From an uncultured Eubacteriales bacterium (GTDB taxonomy: Bacteria; Bacillota; Clostridia; Oscillospirales; Acutalibacteraceae), in contig ONLA01000018.1 in NCBI GenBank assembly GCA_900318495.1, positions 1 through 38,753 on the forward strand: a stretch of 38,753 nt of DNA, read 5' to 3'. Shown here piece by piece: positions 1 through 6,813 of the stretch. Below the pieces are notes generated by a model, which worked only from the letters and a program-made list of their open reading frames with translations, had not been told where the DNA came from and searched no databases. How positions within the stretch are numbered: position 1 is the first letter of the stretch; every line of letters begins with the position of its first letter. The translations under genes were made by a program, and so were the position numbers.

Positions 1-1059
1 ATGGTCGATTTTTCCTGCGCGCTAAAGCTTGCCATGCCTGTGACGGTTCTGTCGGCTATTCGTGAAGCAAACGCCTGCGGAATCGCGGTTAAGGGCGGCA
101 AATTCCTTGAAAAAACCGCAAGCGCCAACACAATAGTTTTTGATAAAACAGGAACGCTTACCAAGGCAAATCCCACCGTTCACAGCGTGGTTTCCTTTTG
201 CGATAAAAGTCCCGACGAGCTTCTGCGGATTGCCGCGTGTCTTGAGGAGCATTTTCCGCACTCAATCGCAAACGCCGTTGTGCGCGCGGCTAAAGAAAAA
301 AATCTTGTTCACGATGAAATGCACACCAAGGTTGAGTACGTGGTGGCGCACGGTATTAAATCTACCATTGACGGCGCGGAGGTTTTAATCGGAAGCTATC
401 ACTTTATTTTTGAGGATATGGGCGCGGCAGTACCGCTCGGAACGGAACAGCGTTTGCTGGACATTTCAAAGGAGTATTCGCGGCTATATCTTTCCGTAGA
501 CGGTTGGCTCGCGGCGGTAATTTGCATTGAGGATCCGCCGAGGGAAGAAGCGCCTGAGGTTATCGCAGGGCTAAAAGAGCTCGGCTTTGAGAATATTGTA
601 ATGATGAACGGCGACAGCAAGCACACCGCCGCGGCAATCGCCGAAAGAGTCGGAGTTGACCGTTATTACGCCGAGGTGCTGCCCGAGGAAAAGGCGCGGT
701 TTATTCAAGCGGAAAAAGCAAAGGGCAACACGGTTGTAATGATTGGCGACGGCGTTAACGATTCTCCGGCGCTGTCAGCCGCCGATGTGGGCGTGGCCAT
801 TTTAAACGGCGCCGCAATAGCGAGAGAAATCGCTGACATTACAATATCCGAAAATGATTTGAGCAGTATTATTACCCTGCGAAAGCTCAGCACAGCGATG
901 ATGAAGCGGATTAACTTTAATTACCGTTCAATTCTGTCAATAAACAGCGGATTAATCGTGCTCGGCGTTGGCGGTTTTGCTCATCCGACGGCAACCGCTA
1001 TGCTGCACAACGCGTCAACCTTGGCAATCGGCTTGCTTAGTACAAAAAAATTGCTTTGA
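1..1059 (+). CDS. P1B-type metal-transporting ATPase, C-terminal part (5'-truncated by the window edge)
   Basis: This is the cytoplasmic catalytic part and last membrane segments of a heavy-metal translocating P-type ATPase, which pumps a metal cation across the membrane at the cost of ATP. Visible motifs are the phosphorylation site DKTGTLTK (Asp48 of the visible part), a variant HP locus (HFPHSIANA) and the hinge GDGVNDSPAL near residue 250, then two hydrophobic stretches at the C terminus. The membrane ion site reads DFSCALKL, so the usual CPC motif is replaced by F-S-C with a single cysteine. The first ATG is the window edge and is probably internal, since the family has about 350 more N-terminal residues. 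It lies upstream of a DtxR-family regulator and an iron-uptake locus, so iron or manganese is a reasonable guess for the cargo, but the metal cannot be read from the sequence. Confidence 0.93.
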   Translation: MVDFSCALKLAMPVTVLSAIREANACGIAVKGGKFLEKTASANTIVFDKTGTLTKANPTVHSVVSFCDKSPDELLRIAACLEEHFPHSIANAVVRAAKEKNLVHDEMHTKVEYVVAHGIKSTIDGAEVLIGSYHFIFEDMGAAVPLGTEQRLLDISKEYSRLYLSVDGWLAAVICIEDPPREEAPEVIAGLKELGFENIVMMNGDSKHTAAAIAERVGVDRYYAEVLPEEKARFIQAEKAKGNTVVMIGDGVNDSPALSAADVGVAILNGAAIAREIADITISENDLSSIITLRKLSTAMMKRINFNYRSILSINSGLIVLGVGGFAHPTATAMLHNASTLAIGLLSTKKLL

Positions 1060-1077
1060 TTCGGGTGATAAAATGAA

Positions 1078-1130
1078 GGCAACACCGCACAATTCAAGCA
1101 ATCCGCACACCTGAATTATGCGGTATTGCC
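1078..1130. repeat. REP-like palindromic element, copy 1
   Basis: An imperfect inverted repeat with 19-bp arms (17 matching) begins GGCAACACCGCACAATTCA and ends TGAATTATGCGGTATTGCC. A nearly identical copy lies at 36874-36926, differing by 4 bp in the loop, and arms or fragments occur at 22148-22166 and 36225-36252. No coding function is seen. Confidence 0.85.
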
Positions 1131-1360
1131 CAAAGTATTTGTGTATGATGGACTATTATACCTTTGAAATGCAGGGAGCAGTTCTTGACAGAACCAAAAC
1201 ACTCGGTTACGGCGACGACGAATGTAATTTTCATCTGATGAGCAAGGATAGGGCTGAAGAGCTTGGATTTGTAAAAAGTCCCGGCGCAAAGCAGCGGCAT
1301 CAAAATTTGCTCTTGACAAGAAGAGATACAATCGCTATAATGTCAGTAAGGTCGGGCTAA
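1131..1360 (+). pseudogene. C-terminal remnant resembling L-2-amino-thiazoline-4-carboxylic acid hydrolase family
   Basis: A short open frame contains the stretch LCMMDYYTFEMQG followed by RTKTLGYGDDECNFHL. This resembles the C-terminal end of the ATC hydrolase-like family, where a cysteine-Asp pair is followed by an Arg-Thr segment and a GxxxCxF motif. The frame has no ribosome binding site, its first codons come from the REP-like palindrome, and its last part overlaps a consensus promoter for the next gene. It is therefore read as a gene truncated at the repeat rather than an expressed protein. Family assignment is from memory of the motif and is moderate. Confidence 0.45.
1313..1341 (+). 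promoter_or_regulatory. Consensus sigma-A promoter of the DtxR-family regulator
   Basis: TTGACA at 1313-1318 and TATAAT at 1336-1341 are separated by exactly 17 bp. The predicted start is near 1348, about 77 bases before the regulator start codon. Confidence 0.85.
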
Positions 1361-1367
1361 CTGCCCG
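1346..1367 (+). other. Start-site hairpin and possible weak operator
   Basis: CGGGC (1353-1357) and GCCCG (1363-1367) form a small hairpin followed by CCTTTGTATTTT, which could be a weak terminator. The same bases contain GTAA-N8-TAAC, a degenerate match to the GTTA-N8-TAAC operator core found 40 bp downstream. Either role is an inference. Confidence 0.35.
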
Positions 1368-1382
1368 CCTTTGTATTTTGTA

Positions 1383-1408
1383 ATATAGTTAGCCGAGGCT
1401 AACTATAT
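1383..1408. promoter_or_regulatory. Operator-like perfect dyad before the DtxR-family gene
   Basis: ATATAGTTAG-N6-CTAACTATAT is a perfect 26-bp dyad just downstream of the promoter. The same GTTAG-N6-CTAAC core occurs at 4411-4434 before the FTR1 gene. It resembles the DtxR/IdeR box in half-site sequence (GTTAG/CTAAC), but with a 6-bp rather than 1-bp centre. It probably binds the regulator encoded immediately downstream. Confidence 0.75.
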
Positions 1409-1424
1409 ACGGTGAGGTTTTTAT

Positions 1425-1832
1425 ATGGGCAACAATCAAAAAGTGGAAGATTATATGAAAACTATATACCGCTTGCGCGAAAAAGGTTTGGTTCGCGGAG
1501 CGTACATCGCGCGTGAACTGGGTGTAACAAAGCCGACTGTCTCTGTTTCGCTTAAAGAAATGGAGGAGGCGGGATATCTTACAATCCAACCGGACAGAAC
1601 CGTAATATTAACGCAAAAAGGCGAGGAAATCGCCGAACGGATTGTTGAGCGAAATAAGATAATATTTGATTTGCTCACAAATCTTGGCGTAAACCGTGAA
1701 ACCGCGTATGATGACGCCTGCAATATCGAGCACGGTATCAGCGACGAAACCTTAAACGCGCTTATAAAGCTTCGCGATTATCTTACCTTTATCCGCAAAG
1801 CTCCTTTCGGAAAAACAGAGGAGTCTTTTTGA
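1425..1832 (+). CDS. DtxR/MntR-family metal-dependent transcriptional regulator
   Basis: A 135-residue protein with the DtxR/MntR layout: an N-terminal winged helix (about residues 5-65, with the recognition helix in VTKPTVSVSLKEMEEAGY) and a metal-binding dimerisation domain (about 70-135). It lacks the SH3-like third domain of classical DtxR. Candidate metal ligands by alignment from memory are Asp9, Cys99, Glu102 and His103. The motif ACNIEH matches the iron-type DtxR pattern (Cys at this place) rather than the Glu of Bacillus MntR, and Asn77 replaces the MntR His77, so iron sensing is favoured. It sits behind a consensus promoter and an operator-like dyad, so it probably represses itself. 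The downstream genes to 4168 are likely co-transcribed. Confidence 0.92.
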   Translation: MGNNQKVEDYMKTIYRLREKGLVRGAYIARELGVTKPTVSVSLKEMEEAGYLTIQPDRTVILTQKGEEIAERIVERNKIIFDLLTNLGVNRETAYDDACNIEHGISDETLNALIKLRDYLTFIRKAPFGKTEESF

Positions 1833-1876
1833 TACAGCGGAGTTACCCTAAACTAACTTTTAAAGGAGGAATATAT

Positions 1877-2281
1877 ATGAAACTCAAAAGCCTTATTCCC
1901 GAAATTATTTTACTGATCCTCAGCCTGTTGATTTGCATAGGCTCGTTTACCTTTTTCTCAGCCTGTCCGGTGCACGGCGACACCGTTATGGCTTGTCACT
2001 GGGCGCAAAACGCGGTTACGGCACTCGGAGCGCTTTTGTCGGCAATATCGCTCGCCGCTGTTGTAATTCCGGACAGAAAGCTTAAGGCAGGACTGGAGCT
2101 TTCGGCAACGCTGACCGCAATCTTAACGGCGGTTGTTCCGGGTATTGTAATCAACGTTTGTATGATGAATTCAATGCGCTGTGTAAGCACATTCCGCCCG
2201 TTTACAATTTTGTTTGCGTCGTTAGCGGCGGTAGCCGCCTTATTCGGCGCGATTCTCAATCTAAAAAGAAAAGAGAAGTAA
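1877..2281 (+). CDS. DUF4418 family membrane protein
   Basis: A 134-residue integral membrane protein with about four hydrophobic segments. It has paired extracytoplasmic cysteines in the family's pattern: FSACPVHG then MACHWAQ near the first loop, and VCMMNSMRC between the last segments. The start at 1877 is chosen because AAAGGAGG lies just upstream; an in-frame upstream ATG at 1829 overlaps the previous gene and has no such site. It lies 44 bp after the metal regulator and 1 bp before an FtsX-type permease, so it probably works with that ABC module. The family has no assigned biochemical function that I know of; cysteine-rich loops suggest redox or metal contact, which is inference. Confidence 0.85.
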   Translation: MKLKSLIPEIILLILSLLICIGSFTFFSACPVHGDTVMACHWAQNAVTALGALLSAISLAAVVIPDRKLKAGLELSATLTAILTAVVPGIVINVCMMNSMRCVSTFRPFTILFASLAAVAALFGAILNLKRKEK

Positions 2282-2282
2282 T

Positions 2283-3491
2283 ATGAAGTCAATCAACGGA
2301 TTATCCTTTAGAAATATCATCAAAAAACCTGTCAGAAGCGCTGCGCTGATAATCATCGCGGCGTTTCTCGCGTTTTCGGCGTTCGGAGGCTCTGTAATGG
2401 TTATGAGTCTGTCGGAAGGTCTTAACAGCCTTTCGGCGCGCCTCGGCGCGGATATTGTAGTTGTGCCGTACTCCGCGACCTCGAAGGTCAGCTATGACTC
2501 AATTATTATCCAAGGTCAGCCCGGGCAGTTCTATATGGACTCAAAATATTACGACGAGATCAAGGAAGAAATCAGCGGAATAGAAAAGATAACCGCTCAG
2601 TTTTATCTTGCTTCGGCAAAGGCTTCCTGCTGTTCGTCCAGGCTTCAAATTATCGGCTTTGATCCCGAAACTGACTTTTCGGTTCAGCCGTGGATAGAAA
2701 AAAGCTATTCAGATAAGCTCGGACTTTATGACACCGTAGTCGGAAGCGACGTAACTCCCAACACCGATATGACGGTTGAGATTTACGGAAAAGCCCTGAA
2801 GGTTCAGTCGGTTCTTGATAAAACAGGAACAGAGCTTGACCACGCGATTTATGTTAATACCGATACTATGAAGGAGCTTATCAAGGCTCATAACGAGAAA
2901 AATCCGAATCAGGAGCGCAAGGTTAATCCCGACAACGTTGTTTCCTCGGTTCTGATTAAGGTAAGCGACGGCTTTGATATTGACAGCGTCGCAGGAGATA
3001 TTAATCTGCACGTGCGTCAGGTCAAGGCGGTTCGCACTCAAAATATGATTTCAGGAGTAGCCGACAGCCTTTCGGGCGTATCGGGAATGATAAGCGCGTT
3101 GATGATTGCTGTGTGGGCGTTGTCGGTCATCATAATGGCGATAGCTTTCACAATGATTATGAACGAACGCAAAAAGGAATTTGCCGTTTTGCGTGTGCTC
3201 GGAGCTTCAAGAGCGCGGCTTGCGGGGCTTGTGTTTAAGGAGAACGCCATGCTCACCCTGACGGGGGGAGTCGCGGGCGTATTGCTCACCGTTATGATAA
3301 CCCTGCTGTTTTCACCGCTTATTGAACAAAGCATCGGACTGCCGTTTTTACTGCCCGGCGCTGTTACCCTGTGTATCGCCGGAATAACAACCGTTATTGT
3401 AACGGTCGCTGCAGGCGCGCTGACAGCGGCAATTTCGGCGTTTAAAATCAGCAAGGCAGACGCCGGGGTGATACTGAGAGGTGATAACTGA
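2283..3491 (+). CDS. FtsX/MacB-type ABC transporter permease
   Basis: A 402-residue permease with the MacB/LolC layout: an N-terminal membrane segment (about residues 15-45), a large extracytoplasmic MacB_PCD-like domain (about 45-250), and three C-terminal membrane segments forming the FtsX domain. The coupling region reads ERKKEFAVLRVLGASRARL, typical of this family. The stop codon overlaps the ATG of the following ATPase by one base, so the two form one transporter. Substrate is unknown. Position under a DtxR-type regulator and next to a DUF4418 gene suggests a role in metal homeostasis or cell-envelope export linked to it. Confidence 0.93.
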   Translation: MKSINGLSFRNIIKKPVRSAALIIIAAFLAFSAFGGSVMVMSLSEGLNSLSARLGADIVVVPYSATSKVSYDSIIIQGQPGQFYMDSKYYDEIKEEISGIEKITAQFYLASAKASCCSSRLQIIGFDPETDFSVQPWIEKSYSDKLGLYDTVVGSDVTPNTDMTVEIYGKALKVQSVLDKTGTELDHAIYVNTDTMKELIKAHNEKNPNQERKVNPDNVVSSVLIKVSDGFDIDSVAGDINLHVRQVKAVRTQNMISGVADSLSGVSGMISALMIAVWALSVIIMAIAFTMIMNERKKEFAVLRVLGASRARLAGLVFKENAMLTLTGGVAGVLLTVMITLLFSPLIEQSIGLPFLLPGAVTLCIAGITTVIVTVAAGALTAAISAFKISKADAGVILRGDN

Positions 3492-4168
3492 TGAGGCTTA
3501 AAGCGGAAAAAATCTGTAAAAAATTTAACAGGAAAACAGGCGGAGCAAGCTACTTTTACGCGGTGAACGAAACTGATTTTGAATTAGCCGAAAGCTCTCT
3601 GACCGCTGTATACGGCAGGTCAGGCGGAGGAAAAACAACGTTTCTGAATATGCTCGGCGGTTTGCTTAAACCGTCGGACGGAAAGGTGCTTGTTGACGGT
3701 ACGGATATCTATGCAATGCCTGACAGAGAGCTGTCAAAATTCAGAAATAAAAATATAGGGATTATTCCGCAGGGAAGTACCGCTATTCCTGCTTTGACAG
3801 TGCTCGAAAATGTGATGCTGCCGAGGCTGATGTACAGCAAGCAAGACGATTCTTCGCTCGAATACGCTATGGAGCTGCTCGAAAAAGTCGGCATATCCAA
3901 TCTGAGCGAAGCAATGCCGAACGAGCTGTCGGGCGGCGAGCTCAGAAGAATGGCGATTGCCAGAGCGCTAATGAATAAGCCGTCTGTTTTGCTCGCCGAC
4001 GAACCCACCGGCGACCTCGACGACGAAAACACCGCGCTTGTGCTTTCTCTTTTGAGAGACACCGCAAAAGAAGGAACCTCTGTTTTTATTGTAACTCACG
4101 AGGGCGAAGCGGAAAACTATGCGGATATTGCTTTAAAGATGGACTCGGGAACTCTTAAAAATAAATAA
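3491..4168 (+). CDS. ABC transporter ATPase, LolD/MacB class
   Basis: A 225-residue nucleotide-binding subunit. Walker A is GRSGGGKT (residues 42-49), the signature is LSGGELRR, and Walker B with the catalytic Glu is VLLADEPTGDLD; the switch His is in VTHEGE. The signature lacks the common Gln after SGG (ELRR instead of QQQR), as in some members. It overlaps the permease gene by one base and is followed by a strong terminator, so it closes the first operon (regulator, DUF4418, permease, ATPase). It drives the adjacent FtsX-type permease by ATP binding and hydrolysis at the inner face of the membrane. Confidence 0.95.
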   Translation: MRLKAEKICKKFNRKTGGASYFYAVNETDFELAESSLTAVYGRSGGGKTTFLNMLGGLLKPSDGKVLVDGTDIYAMPDRELSKFRNKNIGIIPQGSTAIPALTVLENVMLPRLMYSKQDDSSLEYAMELLEKVGISNLSEAMPNELSGGELRRMAIARALMNKPSVLLADEPTGDLDDENTALVLSLLRDTAKEGTSVFIVTHEGEAENYADIALKMDSGTLKNK

Positions 4169-4180
4169 TATACAAAGCTT

Positions 4181-4234
4181 TTTCTCCGCAAGGGCGGCAA
4201 ATATTGTGTGCCCTCGCGGAGAAAATAATTTTTC
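4181..4234 (+). terminator. Rho-independent terminator after the first ABC operon
   Basis: A 15-bp stem with one mismatch (4181-4195 with 4210-4224, arms TTTCTCCGC... and ...GCGGAGAAA) is followed by AATAATTTTT. It separates the regulator operon from the FTR1 operon. Confidence 0.8.
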
Positions 4235-4252
4235 TAAACACATAAAAACCGC

Positions 4253-4281
4253 TTGACAAAGGGATTTTTATGTGATATATT
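4253..4281 (+). promoter_or_regulatory. Upstream promoter of the FTR1 operon
   Basis: TTGACA (4253-4258) and TATATT (4276-4281) are 17 bp apart. It would give a leader of about 170 bases before the FTR1 start codon. Confidence 0.7.
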
Positions 4282-4315
4282 ATCTAACGGAATTTTTCCT
4301 TTATTTTTTTGCGTC

Positions 4316-4339
4316 TAAGTTAGCGTGTGATAACCAAAA
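4316..4339. promoter_or_regulatory. Degenerate operator-like dyad
   Basis: GTTA (4319-4322) and TAAC (4331-4334) have the same N8 spacing as the two strong dyads, with partial matches in the flanks. It sits 35 bp after the upstream -10 box, similar to the placement of the strong sites. Weak on its own. Confidence 0.4.
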
Positions 4340-4345
4340 GTAAAA

Positions 4346-4373
4346 CAGCTTAACCAAAAAAACGCAATATAAT
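4346..4373 (+). promoter_or_regulatory. Possible second promoter of the FTR1 operon
   Basis: A perfect TATAAT at 4368-4373 has only a poor -35 candidate (CAGCTT, 4346-4351, 16-bp spacer). The strong dyad begins 38 bp after it, the same arrangement as at the regulator gene. Confidence 0.4.
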
Positions 4374-4410
4374 ATCAGAGTCGGAATGAAACGGCTTTAT
4401 TTTTAAATAA

Positions 4411-4434
4411 ATTAGTTAGCTTAGTCTAACTAAT
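4411..4434. promoter_or_regulatory. Operator-like dyad before the FTR1 iron permease
   Basis: ATTAGTTAG-N6-CTAACTAAT is a perfect 24-bp dyad sharing the GTTAG-N6-CTAAC core and spacing with the dyad at 1383-1408. It ends 9 bases before the ribosome binding site of the FTR1 gene. Probable binding site of the DtxR-family regulator, making this operon iron-repressed. Confidence 0.75.
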
Positions 4435-4456
4435 GGAGATTTTGGAGGTGTTATGT

Positions 4457-5911
4457 GTGGCAGCGAAAGCTAAATCACACAAAAAACTTTTTGCGGTGCT
4501 GTTTTTGGCGCTTGTTGTATTTACCGCTGTGTTTCCCGTTCAGGCGTTTGCGGCGGAGGAAACAAAGCATTACGCCACATGGAAGGAAGCTCAGCCCGAG
4601 TATTTTCCCGACAGCGATAAAACCAATATGAACGAGGTAGCCTACGCCATTGAAAAGGTGGTTGCCGCAGGCAGACAAAACCTTGCGGACGGCAATACCG
4701 ACGCGGCTTACAAGTGTGCCCAGGACGCGTACTACGGCTACTACGAGGTATGCGGCTTTGAACGCCAGACCATGGCGCGGATTTCGGGCTCGCGCAAAAA
4801 CGAGGTTGAATTCTATTACCGCGATTTGCGTCAGGCTGTAAAGTCAAATTCGCTTTCGGATTACGACAAGGCTGCAGACAATCTTATGAAGGATTTGTAC
4901 ACCGACGCTCCGCTTTTAAGCAACGTAAGCGACGCGTTTGTGCAAAAATATGTTGAGGACAAGGACTTTGCCGAAAACTACACAAAGCTTACCGGTACGG
5001 TTCTTGCTGAAAGCAACGTAACCGACAACGTAGGCGGAGCCGGAAGCGCGGGCGCGGTATTCGCTCAGGCTTTTGTAATCCTTCTTCGAGAGGGAATAGA
5101 GGCTATTCTTGTTATCGGCGGTATCATTGCCTACCTGATTAAATCGGGTAATAAAAAGCAGGTGCGCGCGGTTTACATCGGTTCCGTATTCGCTATTGCT
5201 CTCAGCTTTGGCGCGGCGATACTTTTAAACATTATCAAGTCGGCAAACGCCACAAACGGCGGCGCTAACCAGGAGCTTATCGAGGGTATTACGGCGTTGA
5301 TCGCGGTTGCCGTTCTGTTCTATGTCAGCAACTGGATGCTGTCAAAATCAGAGTCCGAGGCTTGGCAAAACTACCTTGACAAAAAGGTTGAAACTTCTGT
5401 GTCGCGCGGAAGTATGATTGCTCTCGGCTTTACGGCGTTTCTCGCCGTGTTCCGTGAGGGCGCTGAGGTTATTCTGTTCTATCAGCAAATCATCACCGAC
5501 GCTCAGGAAGGCGACGGCGTGGGCTGGCTTTGGCTCGGCGTTGCGGCAGCGGCTGTTGTGCTTGTCGCAATCTTTATCGCAATCCGGTTCTTCTCGGTTA
5601 AGCTTCCGTTAAAGCTATTCTTCCTCGCTACAAGTATTCTTATGGCTGTTATGGCGATATCGTTCCTCGGAGCAGGCATCAAGGAGCTTATGGAAGGCAG
5701 CTTTGAGCTTGTGCTCAGAATTCAGGGAATTACGCCGCTTGTCGAGCAGATTCCCACAAACGATTTCCTCGATATTTTCGGAATTTATCCGCATACCGAA
5801 ACAATCGTTCCGCAGTTTATCCTGCTGTGCATAACGGTTTACCTGTTTATAAAACAGCACAGGGAAAACAAAAAGCTCAGAGCGCGGTTAGCCGCGAATG
5901 AGAATAAATAA
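4457..5911 (+). CDS. FTR1-family high-affinity iron permease
   Basis: A 484-residue iron permease. It has an N-terminal signal segment (residues about 11-33), an extracytoplasmic helical domain (about 35-195), then seven hydrophobic segments. The two family-defining iron-binding motifs are present: REGIE (Arg211-Glu215) and REGAE (Arg333-Glu337). GTG at 4457 is chosen because GGAGGTG lies 6 bases upstream; the in-frame ATG at 4433 falls inside the operator dyad and has no ribosome binding site. In the related E. coli FetM and Campylobacter systems this protein moves iron through the membrane together with the P19 protein encoded next. It leads an operon that appears to run to 15100. Confidence 0.95.
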   Translation: MAAKAKSHKKLFAVLFLALVVFTAVFPVQAFAAEETKHYATWKEAQPEYFPDSDKTNMNEVAYAIEKVVAAGRQNLADGNTDAAYKCAQDAYYGYYEVCGFERQTMARISGSRKNEVEFYYRDLRQAVKSNSLSDYDKAADNLMKDLYTDAPLLSNVSDAFVQKYVEDKDFAENYTKLTGTVLAESNVTDNVGGAGSAGAVFAQAFVILLREGIEAILVIGGIIAYLIKSGNKKQVRAVYIGSVFAIALSFGAAILLNIIKSANATNGGANQELIEGITALIAVAVLFYVSNWMLSKSESEAWQNYLDKKVETSVSRGSMIALGFTAFLAVFREGAEVILFYQQIITDAQEGDGVGWLWLGVAAAAVVLVAIFIAIRFFSVKLPLKLFFLATSILMAVMAISFLGAGIKELMEGSFELVLRIQGITPLVEQIPTNDFLDIFGIYPHTETIVPQFILLCITVYLFIKQHRENKKLRARLAANENK

Positions 5912-5919
5912 GTTGATTC

Positions 5920-5943
5920 ATACTCAGGCAAACGCCGGAGTAT
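5920..5943 (+). other. Intercistronic hairpin between FTR1 and P19 genes
   Basis: A 10-bp stem with one mismatch (ATACTCAGGC with GCCGGAGTAT) closes a 4-base loop, with no T-run after it. It may set mRNA stability or expression ratio rather than terminate. Confidence 0.5.
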
Positions 5944-5983
5944 TATTCAAAATAATAAATTATATAAAAGGAGTAATGTAAAA

Positions 5984-6658
5984 ATGAAGAAGATTCTTGC
6001 AATCCTCTGCGCCGCTGCAATTGCGGTAACAGCCACAGCAGCTCTTTCGGGCTGCGGCAACAGTTCATCATCAAGCTCATCCTCAAGCGCGTCAAAGGCA
6101 GACTCAAGCGCTGCCGAGACAAAGGCTGAGGAAACCAAGGCAGCCGCTGACGACGCCGCCGCTGATGACGCGGGCTTCACAGAGTATCCTATTTTTGAGG
6201 ATGAAGAGGTTGGATTTATGAACGTTTCCGCCGTATTCTTCCAGGCGGTTCCCATGACAGCAGGCGCTACCGTAAAGGAGCAGAAGGCTGAGGATTACGA
6301 CATTCACCTCGAGGCGGATATCTCGGCTCTTGACAACAAGCTCGGATACGAAAAGGGTTCATGGGTTCCCTACCTCACAGTTGACTACAAGGTAACAGAC
6401 GGCAAGGACGTTAAGGCTGAAGGCACATTTATGGAAATGGCTGCTTCCGACGGTCCCCACTACGGCGCTAACATCAAGCTTCCCGACGCGGGCAAGTATC
6501 AGCTTACAATCACAATTCACAGCCCGGCTGACAACGATTATCTTATCCACAGCGACGCCCTTACAGGCCCCGGCGGCACCTTCGACGATTACTTCAAGAA
6601 CGGCGAGCCCCTCGCAATTACAAAGGATTGGGATTACACCGGTCCTGTTAAGGTATAA
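5984..6658 (+). CDS. P19/Tpd-family periplasmic-type iron-binding lipoprotein
   Basis: A 224-residue lipoprotein with signal peptide and lipobox LSGC (Cys24), a low-complexity Ser/Ala/Glu/Lys linker (about 25-65), and a P19 domain (about 66-224). Family features seen are the M/Q-rich AVFFQAVPM stretch and MAASDGPHYGANIKLP, which contains the conserved Met and His that bind metal in characterised P19 proteins, followed by the GKYQLTITI strand. P19 proteins bind Cu and Fe at the cell surface and feed iron to the adjacent permease. Being a lipoprotein suits a one-membrane cell. AAAGGAG is placed upstream. It lies 72 bp after the FTR1 gene. Confidence 0.93.
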   Translation: MKKILAILCAAAIAVTATAALSGCGNSSSSSSSSSASKADSSAAETKAEETKAAADDAAADDAGFTEYPIFEDEEVGFMNVSAVFFQAVPMTAGATVKEQKAEDYDIHLEADISALDNKLGYEKGSWVPYLTVDYKVTDGKDVKAEGTFMEMAASDGPHYGANIKLPDAGKYQLTITIHSPADNDYLIHSDALTGPGGTFDDYFKNGEPLAITKDWDYTGPVKV

Positions 6659-6688
6659 TTTCCCTCTAATTCCATTATAAACAACCAT

Positions 6689-6725
6689 GGCAGCCTCTTT
6701 TCAGGGGCTGCCAAAAGCCCTTTTT
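6689..6725 (+). terminator. Possible partial terminator after the P19 gene
   Basis: GGCAGCC (6689-6695) pairs with GGCTGCC (6706-6712), followed 8 bases later by TTTTT. The distance to the T-run makes it a weak terminator; it could reduce readthrough so that P19 is made in excess. Confidence 0.45.
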
Positions 6726-6781
6726 GAGAGTTTAGGGTTCAGGCACCGGTTAATTTATTGTGAGCCTTAAACTCTCAAAAA
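6721..6781. repeat. Inverted repeat with 14-bp perfect arms before the DUF2318 gene
   Basis: TTTTTGAGAGTTTA (6721-6734) is mirrored exactly at 6768-6781; pairing continues with two interruptions to about 20 bp. It lies between the P19 gene and the DUF2318 gene and could be a large mRNA hairpin, a terminator or the remains of a small mobile palindrome. Confidence 0.75.
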
Positions 6782-6813
6782 GTGCATATATAAATTTAAT
6801 CAGAGGAATGCAA

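Noticed and set aside
1118-1360. 80-residue frame as an intact small gene
   Set aside because: It has no ribosome binding site, starts inside a palindrome, and overlaps a consensus promoter; better read as a gene remnant.
4433-4456. ATG 4433 as start of the FTR1 gene
   Set aside because: It lies inside the operator dyad; GGAGGTG is correctly placed for GTG 4457.
5947-6307. Antisense frames across the P19 gene
   Set aside because: They mirror the low-complexity Ser/Ala linker and have no family features; the + strand gene is clearly real.
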